From the NCBI GenBank assembly GCA_022867625.1, contig JALIFM010000004.1, positions 1-64,000 on the forward strand: a DNA stretch of 64,000 nt, written 5' to 3'. The notes under the pieces are model-generated. The model was not told the origin of the DNA, ran no database searches, and was given only the letters and a program-made list of their open reading frames with translations. Shown here piece after piece: positions 31,866 to 41,378 of this stretch (position 1 is its first letter; each line of letters starts with the position of its first letter). The translations under genes were made by a program, and so were the position numbers. Source of the DNA: Lachnospiraceae bacterium NSJ-143. Lineage in GTDB: Bacteria; Bacillota; Clostridia; Lachnospirales; Anaerotignaceae.

Positions 31866-33848
31866 TCACTTCATCTCTTTTATTATGCCCTTGTGGTAGG
31901 CGTCCAAAAGCTCCATAAGCTCGTCAATGCTTTCCTGAAGCTCAGCTCCGATATCTGTATTCATAATCCTTATTCTCTCATGTGAGTACTGCAAGGCTAC
32001 AGTTGATGAAAGAATATCCTTTTCCTCAGCGATAGCCTTTTCAAGCGATTCAAAAGGCTCGTGCGATACAAGCACTAACCCATGTGAATTGTATATAAGC
32101 GTGTATCCGGCTATTCCTGTTTCCTTCTGGTATGCCTTGGCAAAACCTCCGTCTATCACAAAAAGCCTGCCATCTGCTTTTATAGGGCTTTCTCCCTTTG
32201 AAACCTTTACGGGCACATGCCCGTTAATAATATGGGAATTTTCAGGGTCCATCTCAAAATCCTCAAGCACCATTTTACAGATTTCCTCTTTATCCCTGTG
32301 CCTGTAATAAGGGCATCTTTCCTCCTTGTGGGTTTCCTTGTCGTCCAGAAAATATCTCTCAAATGTGGCCATTTTCTTTTTGCCAAAAAGCGGTGAGTTT
32401 TCGCCGCACCACAGATACCAAATGTAATCCATGCACTCGCGTTTTCTTTCTGAATGAGGCTTGTTGAAATATCCCTCGCGGACAGTCCTGTCAACAGCGT
32501 CAAAAAGCCGCATTCCACTCAGGTATTCGCCGTCAACAAACACTTTTTTAAGGCTGCCGTCCTCATTCATGGGTATACAGCCATGGAACATCAGATTTGT
32601 GTTGAACTTTTTGTAGAGGCTTCCGTTGCTGTAGAGCATTCTTATATGCTTCTGAAGTTTTTCGCTGTTTACAAAAGACGACTTTATTTTATTCATTACA
32701 GTTTCTTCCTCCGCAGAGAAAGCATATGGGTCGGAGGTGTCAAGTGTAGGGAAGCTTGTGTCATTAACAGCATACTCACTGCCCTCAACAAGTACCGTTC
32801 CCTTTTCCTTGTCTATTGTTCCCAGCAGCATACGGTCCTCCATTTTGTATTCCGGATGCCGCATTATAATCTGCCCTTCGGCTTTAAACTGCATTATTGA
32901 TATTGCCTTGTGGATTTTTGCAATAAGCCTTGCGTCCTTGTCGCTTATTATGTCGTCCTCAGAAAGCTTAGGCATAAATTTTTCACATGGGTCATCAGCG
33001 TACTTCTCCGCTGCGAATGTAACAAGCGGTATAAGGTTTATACCGTAATCCTCATCTATGGTATCAAGGTTTGCGTACCTTGCGCAAATCCTTATAACGT
33101 TGCAGATAAGCGCCTGGCAGCCGGCAGCAGCCCCCATCCATGATATATCATGGTTTCCCCACTGTATGTCAACAGAGTGATAAGTCTCAAGAAGGTCCAT
33201 TATCTGTGCGGCCTTTGGGCCTCTGTCGTATATATCGCCTATTACATGCAGCTGGTCTATAGAAAGCCTCTGTATGAGGTTTGATATTGATATTATAAAC
33301 CTGTCCGCCTGGTCAAGGCTTATTATCGTTTCTATTATCTCTTTATAGTAAAGCTGCTTGTTGGCTCCTGTTCCGTCCTCATGTATAAGCTCCTCAAGTA
33401 TGTACGAAAATTCCTGAGGAAGGGCTTTCCTTACTTTTGAGCGTGTATATTTGGAACTCATAACTTTACATATTGTCACAAGCCTGTGAAGTGTTATCCT
33501 GTACCAGTCGGCCATATCCTCCTCGGTTTCCTTCACAGCCTCAAGCTTCTGCTCCGGGTAATATATAAGTGTAGCAAGTGATTTTTTTTCATTTTCCCTC
33601 AGCGATGAGCCAAATATCGCTGTTATCTGGTTTTTTATAACTCCCGAGGCATTTTTAAGCACATGGTTAAACGAGTCATACTCACCATGTATGTCACTTA
33701 CAAAATGCTCTGTGCCCTTTGGAAGGTTAAGTATAGCCTGAAGATTTATTATCTCCGTGCTTGCACTGTTTATATCCGGATATTTTTTTGAGAGCAGCTT
33801 AAGGTATTTGTAATCCCTGTCCCTGTATTTAGTTGCTTCTACTGACAT
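31866..33848 (-). CDS. fbp: Fructose-1,6-bisphosphatase, class III (Firmicute type)
   Basis: Gluconeogenic phosphatase. 660 residues, the normal length of the class found in Bacilli and Clostridia. Metallophosphatase motifs: SDIHGEYDSFNHVL (about 48-61), GDIYDRGPKA (about 206-215), WGNHDISWMGAA (about 234-245) and a later NGHVPVKVSKGESP. It has no relation to class I enzymes. The ATG has GGGGGAG upstream. Next to truA, with no clear functional relation. Confidence 0.95.
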   Translation of the reverse strand: MSVEATKYRDRDYKYLKLLSKKYPDINSASTEIINLQAILNLPKGTEHFVSDIHGEYDSFNHVLKNASGVIKNQITAIFGSSLRENEKKSLATLIYYPEQKLEAVKETEEDMADWYRITLHRLVTICKVMSSKYTRSKVRKALPQEFSYILEELIHEDGTGANKQLYYKEIIETIISLDQADRFIISISNLIQRLSIDQLHVIGDIYDRGPKAAQIMDLLETYHSVDIQWGNHDISWMGAAAGCQALICNVIRICARYANLDTIDEDYGINLIPLVTFAAEKYADDPCEKFMPKLSEDDIISDKDARLIAKIHKAISIMQFKAEGQIIMRHPEYKMEDRMLLGTIDKEKGTVLVEGSEYAVNDTSFPTLDTSDPYAFSAEEETVMNKIKSSFVNSEKLQKHIRMLYSNGSLYKKFNTNLMFHGCIPMNEDGSLKKVFVDGEYLSGMRLFDAVDRTVREGYFNKPHSERKRECMDYIWYLWCGENSPLFGKKKMATFERYFLDDKETHKEERCPYYRHRDKEEICKMVLEDFEMDPENSHIINGHVPVKVSKGESPIKADGRLFVIDGGFAKAYQKETGIAGYTLIYNSHGLVLVSHEPFESLEKAIAEEKDILSSTVALQYSHERIRIMNTDIGAELQESIDELMELLDAYHKGIIKEMK

Positions 33849-33927
33849 TTTATCTCCCCCTGATATTTGAATAATATGCGCAAAACAGCCGATACCCTCT
33901 TAACCTGATTTTAAATACACCCTGCTG

Positions 33928-34728
33928 TTAAAAATACATATTATTTTTGTTCTCATTTTTTATATACAAAGCCTTCCTGTTAAGGTAAAAAACTGAAACC
34001 ACGCAGGCAAGGAATGTCTGTGTGAATATTGTGAGCGTCCTGACCAGAACCTCTCCGGCAAAAAACATAGAAATACCGCCGAAAATATAATATACAATAT
34101 TGCTAAGTATACTGCTTACCAAATTGATAAACAAAATATATACAGCAATCTTGAAAAACTGCCCTTTTACAAGCTTTTTGCTCTGTTTAAGAGATTCTAT
34201 AGAGCCGGCGTCGTCATAAATTATGGCATAATCGAAAAAATACAGCCAAACAGTCACAATCAGTCCGGGGATAATAAAAAACATTGTGCCGACAAATGTT
34301 AAAACCATATTGATTATGGCCGCAATCACAAAAACAGTGCCCTTTGAAAACGAATTAAGTATTGACCGGCCGGCATTTACAGCAGTACCGTTTAAAAAAT
34401 CCCTTGACACATCAGCCACAGCCATTGTAACAAGGGGCAGAAACACCGCTTGCACAAGTATGGCCAAAATATTGACTGCGGATATGTTTGCAAACATTCC
34501 AGATGTTATAAACTCAGCCCACAGGTCTTCGTTATCAATAAGCGCCGTTATGTCCGTTCCGCCAAGCATTCTGGTTATAATTCCGCTGGCCAATGAAAGT
34601 ATAACACTTACAGGAATGCCTATCAGCAGCGCTATCTGTAGCATCGCGCGTATATTGTTTTTGAATATATTCCAACCTATTGAAAATAATTCAAAAAGGC
34701 CAAGTTCCCTTGTATTTATTTCATTCAT
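33928..34728 (-). CDS. Multi-pass membrane protein of unknown function
   Basis: 266 residues with about five or six hydrophobic helices (e.g. ALLIGIPVSVILSLASGII, ILAILVQAVFLPLVTMAVADV, VFVIAAIINMVLTFVGTMFFIIPGLIVTVW). The IPGLIVTVW-x-x-F-x(4)-I-x-x-x-x segment followed by SLKQSKKLVKGQFFKIAVYI resembles the DUF975 / glycerophosphodiesterase-membrane-domain type, where such loops are common. No catalytic motif. ATG with GGAG nine bases upstream. Neighbours give no clue. Confidence 0.65.
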   Translation of the reverse strand: MNEINTRELGLFELFSIGWNIFKNNIRAMLQIALLIGIPVSVILSLASGIITRMLGGTDITALIDNEDLWAEFITSGMFANISAVNILAILVQAVFLPLVTMAVADVSRDFLNGTAVNAGRSILNSFSKGTVFVIAAIINMVLTFVGTMFFIIPGLIVTVWLYFFDYAIIYDDAGSIESLKQSKKLVKGQFFKIAVYILFINLVSSILSNIVYYIFGGISMFFAGEVLVRTLTIFTQTFLACVVSVFYLNRKALYIKNENKNNMYF

Positions 34729-34917
34729 AAATTCAACTCCATTTAATTTTTTAGTATCAGACTATACCTCTCAGGTTACTGAAATAATTATACTATAAAC
34801 CGCCGCAAATTGAAAGTGAATAATACCGCACAAAAATTCCAATTTAATTAATCCCGCGTTTTCTTTATAAATCCTTAACCTGCCGCATAAAATACAAAAA
34901 AAGCATTAGGTGAGACA

Positions 34918-36210
34918 ATGGTAATACATACCGTAAAACCAGGTGAAACCCTTATATCAATAGGCCTTGAATACAGCCTCAGTCCAGCATATATACAGAA
35001 CATAAACCAGCTCCCAAACCCCGAAAACCTGGTTGTAGGACAAAACATACTTATACTTTTTCCCAAAACACTGCACACTGTAAGGCCCGGAGATACGCTC
35101 TATTCCATTTCACTTCAGTATTCTGTACCAATAGACACACTGTTAAAGAATAACCCCAATCTGTCTGCAAACCCCGAGCTCTATCCCGACGAGGAAATTG
35201 TTATAGCCTTCGAGGACGAAAAGATAAAATCGGTCATAACAAACGGTTATACATACGGTAACATACCCTCGGATATGCTCAGAATGATTCTCCCATACCT
35301 TACTTTTATATCTCCGTTTACATACGGGATAGAATCCGACGCATCACTGATAAGGCCAAACGCCGAAAGCACCCTTGAAACAGCCTCCTATTACAGGACA
35401 AAACCGCTTATGCATATCTCAACAATAACATATTTCGGCAATTTCAGTATAGAAGCCGCTACAGTTGTAATGAATACACCTATGCTCTGGGATAAATTGT
35501 TTGAGAATATACTCTACGAAATTGAGGAATTCGGCTATGTCGGTATTGACATAGATTTTGAATTTATAAACCCGTCGGACAGCCTGAACTATGCTGCTCT
35601 TATTAAATATCTCAGGAACCGCCTTAATCCATACGGTTATGTTGTAATAGCTGCTCTTGCGCCAAAGACCTCAGCCGACCAAAAGGGCCTTTTGTATGAG
35701 GGGCATAATTATGAAGCTGTTGGTGAAGCCGCAAACTATGCTTTTATAATGACATACGAATGGGGTTATACATACGGGCCTCCAATGGCTGTAGCGCCTA
35801 TAGAAAGCGTAAAACGCGTGCTTGACTATGCCGTTACAGAAATACCTCCGGAAAAAATACTAATGGGCATACCCAGCTATGGCTATAACTGGACCCTGCC
35901 CTATGTACAGGGTGGCCCTCCGGCACAGTCAATATCAAATCCCGAGGCGATACTGACAGCACTCCGCTACGGAGCTGAAATACAGTTTGACTCATACTCA
36001 CAGTCTCCGTATTTTTATTATACAGACGAAAACGGCAGCATACATGAAGTATGGTTTGAAGACGCTAAAAGCTCCCTGTCCAAACTCCGTCTTATAGAGA
36101 TGTACGGCCTTGCCGGCTGTGGCTACTGGAACCTTGAAAGGCCGTTCCCCCAGAACTATATGGTTTTAAACAGCCTTTACTACATATCGGAATATTCTTT
36201 CAATCCGTGA
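34918..36210 (+). CDS. Spore-cortex type LysM / GH18 hydrolase (SleL/YaaH-like)
   Basis: 430 residues. Two LysM domains (about 2-48 and 51-98, each with the opening xHTV-x-PGD/ETL and closing GQ/DE-x-(I)-x-I) bind peptidoglycan; residues 105-430 are a glycoside hydrolase family 18 barrel with the catalytic signature YVGIDIDFEF (D-x-D-x-E, about 205-214). In Bacillus such proteins are SleL/YaaH, cortex-lytic N-acetylglucosaminidases used at germination. No signal peptide, as is usual for proteins packed in spore layers. Start ATG with AGGTGA six bases upstream. Confidence 0.88.
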   Translation: MVIHTVKPGETLISIGLEYSLSPAYIQNINQLPNPENLVVGQNILILFPKTLHTVRPGDTLYSISLQYSVPIDTLLKNNPNLSANPELYPDEEIVIAFEDEKIKSVITNGYTYGNIPSDMLRMILPYLTFISPFTYGIESDASLIRPNAESTLETASYYRTKPLMHISTITYFGNFSIEAATVVMNTPMLWDKLFENILYEIEEFGYVGIDIDFEFINPSDSLNYAALIKYLRNRLNPYGYVVIAALAPKTSADQKGLLYEGHNYEAVGEAANYAFIMTYEWGYTYGPPMAVAPIESVKRVLDYAVTEIPPEKILMGIPSYGYNWTLPYVQGGPPAQSISNPEAILTALRYGAEIQFDSYSQSPYFYYTDENGSIHEVWFEDAKSSLSKLRLIEMYGLAGCGYWNLERPFPQNYMVLNSLYYISEYSFNP

Positions 36211-36373
36211 ATAAGTCGTTTTTTGTTGAAAAAGGCCGTGAGATATGATATTTTATATTTATATGATTTTAAATTCTGTTTTCTGTCATTTTGCACTTTA
36301 ACCGAAATTTTCTTAAATTACTCATTTCTTTTAATATTTCTTCAACTGTCAACTTTAATCGGGAGGTTATTTT

Positions 36374-37114
36374 ATGGAACTCAAGGGAAAGACTGTCCTT
36401 ATCACCGGTTCCTCAAGGGGTATCGGCAAAGCTATAGCATGCGCTTTCGCCAAAGAAGGCTGCAATCTGGTTCTTAACGCTTCCGTAAGCTCAGAGGAAC
36501 TTGTAAAAACCCAGGAGGAGCTTAAATCTATGGGCTACTATTCTTACTCATACCTCGCTGACGTTTCGGACTACAGGCAATGCAAAGAAATGTTTAACAC
36601 AATCTCAACCATATACGGCAACGTGGATATACTGGTTAACAATGCCGGTATATCATATCTCGGTCTTTTTACCGATATGAAGCCAGATGACTGGAACAGG
36701 GTTATAGATGTTAATCTTAAATCAGTCTTAAACTGCTGCCATTTGTCAATACCTAAAATGGTAAATCAGAAGACAGGCGTAATTATAAATATCTCGTCAA
36801 TATGGGGCGAACGCGGAGCTTCCTGCGAGGCTGTCTACTCTGCCACAAAGGGTGCTGTAAATTCATTTACAAAAGCTATGGCAAAGGAGCTTGGCCCCAG
36901 CGGCATAAGGGTAAATGCAATCTCCTGCGGAGTGATAGACACAAAAATGAACCAGTGCTTTTCCAGTGAAGAAAGGGATGTACTAACTGAAGAAATCTCA
37001 CTTATGAGATTCGGCACACCGGAAGAGATAGCAAAAATTGCCGTCTTTCTTGCCGGAAACGATTCTTCTTTTATAAACGGTCAGATTATAACATCAGATG
37101 GCTGCATGTTCTGA
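36374..37114 (+). CDS. Short-chain dehydrogenase/reductase (FabG/YmfI-like)
   Basis: 246 residues, Rossmann fold. NAD(P) motif TGSSRGIGKAIA (11-22), NNAG (88-91), catalytic Ser in INISSIWGERG and Tyr-x-x-x-Lys in YSATKGAVNSF (about 155-165), plus C-terminal NGQIITSDGCMF. Likely NADPH-dependent. Most similar in layout to 3-oxoacyl-ACP reductase FabG and to YmfI, the EF-P 5-aminopentanone reductase; no fab or efp gene is adjacent, so the substrate stays open. GGGAGGTT eight bases before ATG; terminator after. Confidence 0.85.
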   Translation: MELKGKTVLITGSSRGIGKAIACAFAKEGCNLVLNASVSSEELVKTQEELKSMGYYSYSYLADVSDYRQCKEMFNTISTIYGNVDILVNNAGISYLGLFTDMKPDDWNRVIDVNLKSVLNCCHLSIPKMVNQKTGVIINISSIWGERGASCEAVYSATKGAVNSFTKAMAKELGPSGIRVNAISCGVIDTKMNQCFSSEERDVLTEEISLMRFGTPEEIAKIAVFLAGNDSSFINGQIITSDGCMF

Positions 37115-37126
37115 TATATTTTATTT

Positions 37127-37160
37127 AAAAAACCACAAAATATAAATTTTGTGGTTTTTT
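37127..37160 (+). terminator. Terminator of the SDR gene
   Basis: AAAAAACCACAAAAT and its complement ending GTGGTTTTTT, short loop. Confidence 0.8.
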
Positions 37161-37225
37161 ATAATAATACTTAATGATAAAATTATAAACTTAACAGACA
37201 ATCTGAATTTTATGGAGGCTAATAT

Positions 37226-37852
37226 ATGTCAGACTATAAATTAATTGATGAAACCCAATGGGAACGCTCTCTGCACTGCCGCATTTTCAGGGACTGCGTG
37301 GAGCCTGCTTTCTGTATAACTCTTGAGCTTGATATTACCAGTTTCCTGAAAAAAGTTAAGGAGCGTGGGTTTCCTTTTACATTCGCTATGATTTATGCTG
37401 TAACAAAATGTGCCAACGAAATAGATGAATTCAGATACCGATTTGTCGACGGCAAAATAGCGCTGTATTAATGCATAGATACCGCCTTTACATATTCAGA
37501 TAAAAATAGCGAACTGTTTAAGGTTGTAAATGTGCCGTTTATAAGCCCTATGGAGGAATACATATCGCTGGCTGCAAAAACCGCAGAAGGTCAGACTGAA
37601 TATTTTACCGAACCTTTGGGGAATGACGTATTTCAGTTTTCACCTCTGCCATGGATTAGCTACACACATATTTCACACACCAACTCCGGAAAAAAGGATA
37701 ACGCAACACCATTGTTTGACTGGGGAAAATTTTTTGAGAGGGAAGGAAAAACAATCCTTCCATTTTCCATTCAGGCTCATCATTCATTTGTAGATGGAAT
37801 ACATGTTGCAAAGCTCTGCGATTCTCTACAAAAATATTTGAACAGCTTTTAA
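37226..37852 (+). pseudogene. Chloramphenicol-acetyltransferase-like gene with an internal stop
   Basis: One continuous frame apart from a TAA at 37469-37471. The first 81 residues match the N-terminus of the CAT family (DETQWERSLHCRIFRDCVEPAFCITLELDITSFL). After the stop the same frame resumes as CIDTAFTYSDKNSELF and runs 126 residues to the natural end, with the catalytic motif HHSFVDGIHV. Only one base change is needed to restore it (e.g. GAA or CAA to TAA). TGGAGG precedes the first ATG. Either a fresh pseudogene, a read-through gene or a sequencing error. Acetyl acceptor not necessarily chloramphenicol. Confidence 0.85.
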
Positions 37853-37873
37853 AACACACAAAAATACTGACAG

Positions 37874-37910
37874 AAATAAAAGACGGCCTTAAAATGGCCG
37901 TCTTTTATTT
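37874..37910. terminator. Convergent terminator
   Basis: AAATAAAAGACGGCC and GGCCGTCTTTTATTT, a 15-base perfect stem with a 7-base loop. Serves the CAT-like gene and the FUSC gene. Confidence 0.9.
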
Positions 37911-39633
37911 AATTGCCAACACCTATTGCAGACTCGCAATGTGCAAGTCTTATATTATTCCTGTATCTGATAACCGCAGCCTTCAAGTCATCCCAACCGT
38001 GCTCCACCGCACTCTGGCACAGTTTATTTTCCTGTAAATGCGCCTGTATCACAAGACTGTAGTATAACTGCGGGTCAGGGTCAGACTCACGGCATATTTC
38101 CGTAAGCATTTGAGTTGTTGCCGCGTATTTTTCCCAAAGCTGCCTTATTGCAGTCTCCCTTTTGTAAGGCAGTATAATACAGTTTGCGACAAAAGCTACA
38201 GCTATGCCAATACAGATATATATAAGCCTTATCAAAAACATTCCTCCAACCTGTTCCCAGCCAAAAATCCCCCCAAACACAGCCCCTCCAAGAGCACCAA
38301 CTGTAGAACATGCAAATGTTGTGGTGTAATCCTTCATATAAAAAGACATGTATCCGGAAGCCATCATAAGAGCGGTGCGCCCTGCGGCAGAAGGTATAAG
38401 TGAATAGGCTACAAGACTGAAAAGCCCGCCAACAGCAGTCGCCATAAACCTCTTTTTTGCTTTAAGCCCAATATCGTCAGCATAAGGCAGTGAAACCGAC
38501 GCCACAGTAAACAGCAGCCACTTCCCATGCGGAAGCCCCATAAGCTGAACCGTCATTGTGCACACAGCAAGCAGAAGCCCTATACGAAGAGAGTAAACAA
38601 TCCTCACCTGACTTATATCAAGTGCTGCCTTTAGCCGCACCATAAATGACAGCCTTGTCCTATGATAGTGCCGCTTTGAGTCCGGATGAGCCATTTTTAA
38701 AAGGTTTTCCCTTACATACTCAAGAGCTTTGCAAATTCTTGCAAGCTCACTGTTTTTTGGCGACATGTCCGATAAGTTAATATGCTCAATCTGCTGCGGT
38801 TTTTTCTTGACAAATTTTTCATACTGTACAAGTATAGCTGAAAGTTTTTTGAGAAAATCACTATCAGCAGTTTCCGGCTTACCTTCCAGGCCGTGGAGAA
38901 GTATTACAAGATTTTCAAGTCCTCGCCCTGAATCAACCATTGCAAAGCTTGCGTCAGATATGCGCAAAACCTTTTTCCGCCTTTCGTAGACAATTCTGCT
39001 AAGCCTGCAAAGATTCTGACGTATTTTGTCTAAATTATCCGGCAAAGGCTCACTGTTAATTAAGTTTCCTATGCATTCCTGAGCATCATCAAGTATAGTA
39101 CACAAAACATCTCTGGCAGTTTCATGCACCCTGTTTCTTCCCATAAAAATCTGATAACAGATAATACATACAGCACCCACAAGCATGGCTATAATTCGCT
39201 TCGGCAGCTGAATAGGCGTAACCGGAGAAATAAATACCATAAAAAGGTATGATAATATATACGGGAAATAAAGATGTGTGGAGTACTCATATGTAAACGA
39301 GTAAAGTATAACAAAAATCGTTATAAAGTTTATTGGCAGAGCAATAAGAGGATTTGCATATGAAACAAAACAAGCTGCACAGGCCATAAAAACAAGCACC
39401 GCAGCCTGTGTTATCAGATGCTTAACAGGAGCTCCCGTCATATCCCTTGCCATTGACGCCGACATCATTATTGTAAATATAACACCGACTATAGAATTTT
39501 CAATGCCGAAAATATTCTGAAACACATTGACAAAAAAAATAATAAATATAAAGCTTAGAGTAGCAAATTTAAAATTTGCCTTCACATTCTGCTTTGCAAT
39601 AATCGCCATTTTATTTAAATCCAGTTTATTCAT
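37909..39633 (-). CDS. FUSC-family membrane protein (aromatic acid / fusaric-acid-type exporter)
   Basis: 574 residues with two sets of about five membrane helices (residues ~20-165 and ~345-480) separated by a cytosolic charged domain (~170-330), the duplicated FUSC/YccS layout. Start of second half: SLRIGLLLAVCTMTVQLMGLPHGKWLLFTVASVSLPYADD matches the DUF2955/FUSC_2 signature. Family members export aromatic acids or are of unknown substrate. The stop region overlaps the terminator shared with the CAT-like gene. Start codon is ATG at 39633 with a distant GAGG. Confidence 0.85.
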   Translation of the reverse strand: MNKLDLNKMAIIAKQNVKANFKFATLSFIFIIFFVNVFQNIFGIENSIVGVIFTIMMSASMARDMTGAPVKHLITQAAVLVFMACAACFVSYANPLIALPINFITIFVILYSFTYEYSTHLYFPYILSYLFMVFISPVTPIQLPKRIIAMLVGAVCIICYQIFMGRNRVHETARDVLCTILDDAQECIGNLINSEPLPDNLDKIRQNLCRLSRIVYERRKKVLRISDASFAMVDSGRGLENLVILLHGLEGKPETADSDFLKKLSAILVQYEKFVKKKPQQIEHINLSDMSPKNSELARICKALEYVRENLLKMAHPDSKRHYHRTRLSFMVRLKAALDISQVRIVYSLRIGLLLAVCTMTVQLMGLPHGKWLLFTVASVSLPYADDIGLKAKKRFMATAVGGLFSLVAYSLIPSAAGRTALMMASGYMSFYMKDYTTTFACSTVGALGGAVFGGIFGWEQVGGMFLIRLIYICIGIAVAFVANCIILPYKRETAIRQLWEKYAATTQMLTEICRESDPDPQLYYSLVIQAHLQENKLCQSAVEHGWDDLKAAVIRYRNNIRLAHCESAIGVGN

Positions 39634-39725
39634 ATAACATTTCTTCGCCTCACTTATTTAATATACAATAAACCAAAAATATCCGTCAAAGACTGCCAGA
39701 ATATTTTTATGCCCAGCCAATTATC

Positions 39726-39891
39726 TTTCCACGTAACGCCTCATGCAAGGCGTGACATACCTGCAACATTTCGCATTTTGGTGTACAAAAAATTTCTACT
39801 CACACGCCTCTTGCGAGGCGTGACAAAATGGAACATTTCTGTTATATTTATATTTGTAATTTCTACTCACACACCTCTTGCGAGGCGTGAC
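39726..39891 (-). CRISPR. CRISPR array, type I-C, three repeats and two spacers
   Basis: Repeats at 39859-39891, 39792-39824 and a degenerate one at 39726-39756. On the minus strand the repeat begins GTCACGCCTCGCAAGAGG and ends GTGTGAGTAGAAAT (33 bases), with stem ACGCCTC/GAGGCGT. The leader-proximal copy has one change that keeps the stem by a G-U pair. Spacers are 34 (39825-39858) and 35 (39757-39791) bases. The degenerate copy is farthest from cas2, as expected for the old end. The AT-rich stretch 39892-40056 is the likely leader. Confidence 0.92.
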
Positions 39892-40056
39892 GCAAAATAT
39901 AAATTAATTTACGGCTATTCCTCGACATAGAGACGGACTTACTGCATATGTAATTAATTATACCATATTTTTGCATAAAATCATAATAAAATTGACTGAG
40001 TGTCATATTTTATCAACGAACCTGCCATATATTTCAAAATACCTTAACTTCGCGTG

Positions 40057-40347
40057 TCATATAATAATGACTCCCTCAGGATTATATGTTTCTTTTGCAC
40101 CGATATGTTCAACTCTTCGCTCCCAATTATTGCCAAGATAATAAAACCTCAGACTATCCTGTTTTTCATCAATCATCTTTACAAGCTTATTTTTAAGCTT
40201 CAAAAAAGCAGAATAGTCCAAATCAGCTTCAAAGACTGAATTCTGAACACGCTGGCCATAATTCTGACATTCTTTAGCAACCTTTCTCAGTCTGGTTTTT
40301 CCTGACTTATCAATTGTGGAAACATCGTAACTTATCAGAACCATCAT
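40057..40347 (-). CDS. cas2: CRISPR-associated endonuclease Cas2
   Basis: 96 residues from the ATG with AGGTGA upstream; the frame extends nine codons earlier without a ribosome site. Ferredoxin-like fold; LISYDVSTIDKSGKTRLRKVA contains the Asp of the metal site. Forms the Cas1-Cas2 integrase that inserts spacers. Start nine bases before the cas1 stop, last gene of the operon, next to the array. Confidence 0.95.
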   Translation of the reverse strand: MMVLISYDVSTIDKSGKTRLRKVAKECQNYGQRVQNSVFEADLDYSAFLKLKNKLVKMIDEKQDSLRFYYLGNNWERRVEHIGAKETYNPEGVIII

Positions 40348-40355
40348 AAAATCAC

Positions 40356-41378
40356 CTACTTTATTAAAAAGCACGGGTACTCATTTATATCACCTCTTAT
40401 GTACTTAGCCAAAAGATTGCTTTGTACATATGGTATTAATCCGAAAGGTATCTTTTGTTTGAGATACGGATGTAAATATTCAGTCCGCTTCTTTTCCTGC
40501 CACTTTGTAAGAATTTTTTTACGCCCCGTTTCATTCAGCCAAACTGCTCCCGTAATCTGCTTATCAAAATCTTTCTCTGTAATAATTTTTAAATTAATAA
40601 GAGTAAGCACAAACCTCTCCACAATACATCTGAATTCTTCTACCAAATCACAGGCCAAAGACGCCCTTCCACTGTGCAGACTATGGCAGAAACCAATACT
40701 GCTGTCAAGCCCAACAGTTTCAAGAGACGATGCAAATTCATTTGTAGACAATGTATACACAAAAGATAACATTGCATTTACAGGGTCAAGAGGAGGTCTT
40801 TTAGAACGGTAATCAAATATAAGCGGCGTATTTTTTACAGTTATAAGCTGGTTGAATATGGAAAAATACGCTTTGGCACAGTTTCCCTCTATACCTATAA
40901 CCTCTTCTATGCTCTCAGCTTTGTATACTTCATGACATTTTTGTGTCAAAATATTTAAAACCGACTGTATTTTGCAATCCTCACGAAGCTCTTTATTATC
41001 ATGAAGCGTTCTTTTTATAAGCTGTACTGTATTGCTGAACTTTGCCGCCATGGTATTCTGTGTAAGAATAAGTCTGTTTTGACGAAAATTATCAATCTGA
41101 CTCACCCTTAAAAACACATTCCCTTTAGTCTCTCCGCATACCTTAGCTAAAAATTTCCCCTGAGGAGAAACAAAATTGATAGGAATATGTTTTTCAACAC
41201 ACTTGCCCATAAGAGCCGGTGAACAGCCCATGTAGTTAAAGCATACTACACTTTCCACGTTTTCAAAAGGAATGCGGAGCTTAATCTCATCTTCAACTTT
41301 GCAGACAATATTTTCTCCGTCCAGATATAAATATGACATCTCATTTGTCACATATACAGTATTTAAAAGCCTTCTCAT
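40356..41378 (-). CDS. cas1: CRISPR-associated integrase Cas1 (type I-C)
   Basis: 340 residues, normal I-C length. Glu in GIEGNCAKAYF (about 165-175), His in GFCHSLHSGRASLACDLVEEFR (about 229-250) and the following Asp/Glu make up the metal site. Integrates spacers with Cas2. The ATG overlaps the end of cas4 by four bases. Confidence 0.96.
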   Translation of the reverse strand: MRRLLNTVYVTNEMSYLYLDGENIVCKVEDEIKLRIPFENVESVVCFNYMGCSPALMGKCVEKHIPINFVSPQGKFLAKVCGETKGNVFLRVSQIDNFRQNRLILTQNTMAAKFSNTVQLIKRTLHDNKELREDCKIQSVLNILTQKCHEVYKAESIEEVIGIEGNCAKAYFSIFNQLITVKNTPLIFDYRSKRPPLDPVNAMLSFVYTLSTNEFASSLETVGLDSSIGFCHSLHSGRASLACDLVEEFRCIVERFVLTLINLKIITEKDFDKQITGAVWLNETGRKKILTKWQEKKRTEYLHPYLKQKIPFGLIPYVQSNLLAKYIRGDINEYPCFLIK

